DNA of 16,329 bases from Paraglomus occultum. Its lineage: Eukaryota > Glomeromycota > Glomeromycetes > Paraglomerales > Paraglomeraceae. A program made the translations under genes and the position numbers. Every line of letters starts with the position of its first letter. Position 1 is the stretch's first letter. The stretch spans positions 1-16,329 of the forward strand of contig CAJVPJ010000807.1 in assembly GCA_910592205.1 (NCBI GenBank), read 5' to 3'. Shown here piece by piece: positions 16,200 to 16,329 of the stretch. Below the pieces are notes generated by a model that saw only the letters and a list, made by a program, of their open reading frames with translations, was not told the origin of the DNA and did no database searches.

Positions 16200-16329
16200 A
16201 TCTGTATATCTTATATTCGGTACTACAATTAAATACGTTAGCAATTAACCGTAATACACTCACCGGAAAAAAGTATCGACAAAATCTTGGTGTAACACAT
16301 CACACGCAAAAAATACGTCAACTTTGATA

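Larger units (their letters stand above)
13400..16240. repeat. Array unit 3: full segment with intact gene
   Basis: The complete version of the repeated segment: 3' flank, secreted-protein gene, promoter, and about 1.6 kb of upstream DNA conserved with unit 2 (10131-11690). The match to unit 2 begins near GGTTATCAAATCACAAAT at 13417 and can be followed to TCGGTCATCTGTATATC at 16193. The last 90 bases of the window show no clear match. Confidence 0.75.

Noticed and set aside
16051-16248. Plus-strand frame of 65 codons
   Set aside because: The equivalent frame in unit 2 meets TAG after a few codons although the DNA is well conserved.
1-16329. tRNA or rRNA genes
   Set aside because: No cloverleaf with matching T-arm and acceptor stem and no rRNA-like stretch was seen on either strand. 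A tRNAscan run would be decisive.

Overview
This window looks like nuclear DNA from a eukaryote. It is strongly AT-rich, has wide non-coding spacers, eukaryotic TATA boxes, AATAAA signals downstream of several genes, secretory signal peptides and dibasic (Kex2/furin-type) motifs, and no operon structure. The short, intron-poor secreted-protein genes and AT-rich spacers would fit an early-diverging fungus such as a Glomeromycotina species. That is a guess; an invertebrate is not excluded.

Four complete protein-coding genes are supported, in two paralogous pairs. Pair 1 (1-3.7 kb) is a head-to-head inverted duplication. Two genes of about 307 codons diverge from a shared 1.1 kb spacer (621-1544 on minus, 2624-3586 on plus). 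Both encode mostly alpha-helical proteins with a central hydrophobic hairpin and a conserved C-terminal half. The promoters are duplicated as well, and the plus copy has lost the ancestral stop codon. I do not recognise the family.

From 3.7 to 5.4 kb the DNA holds no convincing gene but several repeats: a hairpin-forming element built of short TTTCRCCGAC units, a decayed copy of it, and a 142-bp-spaced direct repeat.

Pair 2 (5.4-16.3 kb) is a tandem array of large homologous segments in one orientation. Two segments carry an intact minus-strand gene for a 188-residue secreted, seven-cysteine protein (5715-6281 and 13592-14158), possibly a degenerate Cu/Zn superoxide-dismutase fold without the catalytic metal site. 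A third segment (about 9.8-11.7 kb) has lost this gene through a deletion of roughly 970 bp, leaving only the last 14 codons and the 3' flank. A fourth fragment (about 12.1-12.64 kb) contains only the distal non-coding part. The non-coding DNA upstream of these genes is well conserved between copies and contains blocks worth testing as regulatory or RNA elements.

No tRNA, rRNA, CRISPR array, autonomous transposon gene or virus-like gene was recognised. All homology statements come from reading by eye; no alignment or database search was run.
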